DNA of 64,000 nt from an uncultured Prevotella sp. (GTDB taxonomy: Bacteria > Bacteroidota > Bacteroidia > Bacteroidales > Bacteroidaceae). Below, one piece after another: positions 61,848 to 64,000 of this stretch. The position numbers and the translations under genes are program-made. The notes beneath the pieces are model-generated. The model was not told the DNA's origin. It did not search any database and saw only the letters and a program-made list of their open reading frames with translations. How positions within the stretch are numbered: the stretch's first letter is position 1; each line of letters starts with the position of its first letter. The DNA lies in the NCBI GenBank assembly GCA_946415755.1, contig CAMKTS010000014.1, positions 1-64,000 on the forward strand, given 5' to 3'.

Positions 61848-64000
61848 ATGACTAACAATATGAAGAGACTGATGCTCTGTCTGTCCATGCCAGTGGTTTT
61901 GGCAGCAGGAGCCTATGCACAGAAAGTGAGTGGATATGTACTGTCCTCGGCCAACCAGCCTATCGTCGATGCCGTCATCTCCTGCCCGGGCTGTGAGAGT
62001 GTGCGTTCTGCCGACAACGGCAGTTTTACCATCGACGGTGTGAAGGAAGGCCAGACACTCAGCGTGTGGCACGACGGCTACTTCAGGAAGTCCATCTTCC
62101 TCAGCGACAACCAGGCCGACAACCTGCGCGTCTACCTGATAGAGGAGAACCGCAGCCGTTACAACGAGACCATCGTAACCCCGTTCTCCACCGGTGAGAA
62201 CACAACGGTCAGCGGTGGCAATGTCAACATTAACCGTAAGGACTTCGCCCTTGGCTCCCTGTCGATTGACAATGCCCTCAAGGGTGAGCTGACCGGCCTG
62301 CAGGTTACCAACAAGAGCGGTATGACCGGCGAGGGTGCCTTCATGCAGTACCGTGGCGTGCGCTCCTTAGTGGCTGAGAACGCCCCGTTGGTGGTCATCA
62401 ATGGCGTGCCCTACATGCCCGATGCCAATCTCAGCCAGATCATCAGCGGCTACTCCCGCTCCTGGTTCCAGGCACTGAACGGCCAGGACATCCGTAACAT
62501 CACCCTGCTCAAGGGTGCCGAGGCTGCCGCCTACGGCTCGATGGGTAGCAATGGTGTGCTGATGATTGAGACCGATCAGGCCAGTACGACCAACATGAAT
62601 ACCCGCATCACCTTCTCGGCCATCGCCGGTATGAACTGGAACTCGAAGCGCATCCCGCTGATGAACTCCACCGAGTACAAGAGCTATCTGACCGATATGG
62701 GTCTGACCTACTATCCCAACATGGAGGCTTTCTTCAACGACTTCACTTTCCTGAGTGACCCCAATGCCAACAAGTCGTACCTCTATCAGTACGACACTGA
62801 CTGGCAGGACGAGATCTTCCGCAAGAGTGCTACCATGGACTACCTGTTCCGCGTAGAGGGTGGTGACAACATCGCCAAGTACAATATCTCCCTGGGCTAT
62901 ATGGGCGACAATGGTGTGCTGCGCGACACCTACAGCGACCGCTACAATGCCCAGATCAACGCCTCCGTGCTGGTGAGCAAGCGCTTTGAGATACGTGCCA
63001 ACATCAACACGGCCTATCTGAAGGGCAAGTACCAGGAGCAGGGCCTCATCTACGAGACCAACCCCCTGCTGGCTGCCTACCGCCGCTCGCCGTTGCTGAA
63101 TCCCAGCCAGAGCGACATGTATGGCAACCTCATCAGCAAGTATGCCGGCTACCGCTTCGGAGCTATCAACAACTCCGACTTCTACGTGTCTAACCCCACT
63201 GCCATCATCGGTACGCTGACGGGCAAGAACCGCCAGTACGACATGAATGCGAAGATACAGTTCATCTATACGCCGCTGAAGGACCTCACCGTCAACGGTA
63301 TCGTGGGCATGTACTATAACTACAACCAAGAGGAGGGCTTCATCCCCGGTATCGACAACGAGGACATCGTACCCCTCTTCGACCAGTACGGCAAGGCAGA
63401 GAACTCGGTGCGCGTGGGTACCAACCACACGTTCAACCTCTACTTCAACGTCAACGGTTCCTATAAGCTCAAGTTCGGCGAGAAGCACAAGCTGAACTTC
63501 AACCTCGGCTGGCAGCTGCTCACCACTAACTTCGAGTATGATGCCGCCTACGGCCGCAACTCCAACAACGACTTCTACAAGACGCTGGGCGACGCACAGT
63601 CGCTGGGTAAGTATTTCACCGGCTACAACAACAAGTGGAACTGGATGAACATCTATGCACATGCCGACTACACGTGGAACAACCTCGTGAAGCTCGGTCT
63701 GACAGCCTCCATCGACGGAGCCTCGTCTACCGGCAAGGATGCCTCGCGCATGTACATGTATCCTGCCTTTGATGCTGTCTTCATGGGCAAGAACCTGCCC
63801 ATGCTCCAGAAGGTCAACTGGCTCGACAAGCTCAACGTCTATGCCAGCTATACCATGACGGGCAACAGCCGCTACTCATCGAAGTACGGTAAGTATTACT
63901 ATACGTCGCATCCCTACCAGACCATTTCCGGTATCGTGCGTGCCAACGTGCCCAACACCGAGCTGAAGCCCGAACGCGACGGTACGTTCAACATCGGCAT
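61848..64000 (+). CDS. Second SusC/RagA-like TonB-linked protein, 3' end outside the window
   Basis: About 717 residues are visible. Signal peptide MKRLMLCLSMPVVLAAGAYAQ (start 61848 or 61860), then a carboxypeptidase-like domain (VSGYVLSSANQPIVDAVISC...DNGSFTIDGVKEG) and a plug with SIDNALKGELTGLQVTN, YRGVRSLVAENAPLVVINGVPY and the altered SusC signature IRNITLLKGAEAAAYGSMGSNGVLMI. Barrel strands follow to the window end. The plug is more diverged from the SusC consensus than that of the 53462 gene. No SusD-like partner is visible yet; one may follow beyond the window. Confidence 0.9.
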   Translation, partial: MTNNMKRLMLCLSMPVVLAAGAYAQKVSGYVLSSANQPIVDAVISCPGCESVRSADNGSFTIDGVKEGQTLSVWHDGYFRKSIFLSDNQADNLRVYLIEENRSRYNETIVTPFSTGENTTVSGGNVNINRKDFALGSLSIDNALKGELTGLQVTNKSGMTGEGAFMQYRGVRSLVAENAPLVVINGVPYMPDANLSQIISGYSRSWFQALNGQDIRNITLLKGAEAAAYGSMGSNGVLMIETDQASTTNMNTRITFSAIAGMNWNSKRIPLMNSTEYKSYLTDMGLTYYPNMEAFFNDFTFLSDPNANKSYLYQYDTDWQDEIFRKSATMDYLFRVEGGDNIAKYNISLGYMGDNGVLRDTYSDRYNAQINASVLVSKRFEIRANINTAYLKGKYQEQGLIYETNPLLAAYRRSPLLNPSQSDMYGNLISKYAGYRFGAINNSDFYVSNPTAIIGTLTGKNRQYDMNAKIQFIYTPLKDLTVNGIVGMYYNYNQEEGFIPGIDNEDIVPLFDQYGKAENSVRVGTNHTFNLYFNVNGSYKLKFGEKHKLNFNLGWQLLTTNFEYDAAYGRNSNNDFYKTLGDAQSLGKYFTGYNNKWNWMNIYAHADYTWNNLVKLGLTASIDGASSTGKDASRMYMYPAFDAVFMGKNLPMLQKVNWLDKLNVYASYTMTGNSRYSSKYGKYYYTSHPYQTISGIVRANVPNTELKPERDGTFNIG

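Noticed and set aside
62367..63662. 431-residue open frame on the minus strand
   Set aside because: Shadow of the second SusC-like gene; high-GC third positions of the real gene keep the opposite frame open.

Overview
The window looks like a chromosomal segment of a Prevotella-type Bacteroidota bacterium (rumen or gut Prevotellaceae). Three things support this. The same -7 promoter element (TAnnTTTG, usually TACCTTTG or TATCTTTG) precedes about twenty genes. Surface proteins are of the BspA leucine-rich-repeat, SusC/SusD, fasciclin and dockerin kinds. The xylan genes are ordered transporter - GH10 - GH43 as described for Prevotella bryantii. No rRNA, tRNA, CRISPR array, prophage or intact transposase gene was seen.

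Layout. 1-11.3 kb: the 5' part of enolase, a DUF4294 protein, a helix-hairpin-helix outer-membrane protein, then a long minus-strand operon (PASTA protein, RluD-type pseudouridine synthase, Ddl, acyltransferase, NigD-like lipoprotein, mannose-1-phosphate guanylyltransferase, glycosyltransferase) and rpmH. 11.4-14.7 kb: efp, a family 2 glycosyltransferase and radC on the plus strand, facing a small dockerin/coiled-coil pair. 14.8-25.3 kb: an inositol-phosphate synthase / CDP-alcohol phosphotransferase pair (inositol lipid synthesis), a SUF-type assembly factor with lpxH and a PfkB kinase, pta-ackA, folP-cdaA (c-di-AMP synthesis), and SemiSWEET-murF. 25.3-31.1 kb: xylan utilisation (GH43, GH10, GPH transporter, divergent acetylesterase). 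31.1-36.6 kb: an accessory island with a WYL regulator, an unknown 82-residue ORF, a single-chain nuclease-methyltransferase, and a non-coding element with 82-bp inverted repeats around tandem repeats. 36.6-51 kb: two large BspA-type LRR proteins ending in dockerins, a small beta-barrel, a DUF3237 protein and a secreted pectate-lyase-like protein. 51.1-64 kb: one operon with three fasciclin-type lipoproteins, two SusC-like transporters (the second cut by the window end) and one SusD-like protein.

Most worth a second look: (a) the WYL / small ORF / nuclease-methyltransferase module with a palindrome at the regulator promoter; (b) the 82-bp inverted-repeat element at 35808-36225, with 21-bp tandem repeats encoding RPLT heptapeptides; (c) a G/C-rich palindromic repeat family present as an inverted pair between pta and ackA and also inserted in frame in the inositol-phosphate synthase; (d) the double-SusC/fasciclin operon; (e) promoters so close to start codons that the mRNAs should be leaderless or nearly so. 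Functions are assigned from motifs read by eye; no database search was possible.
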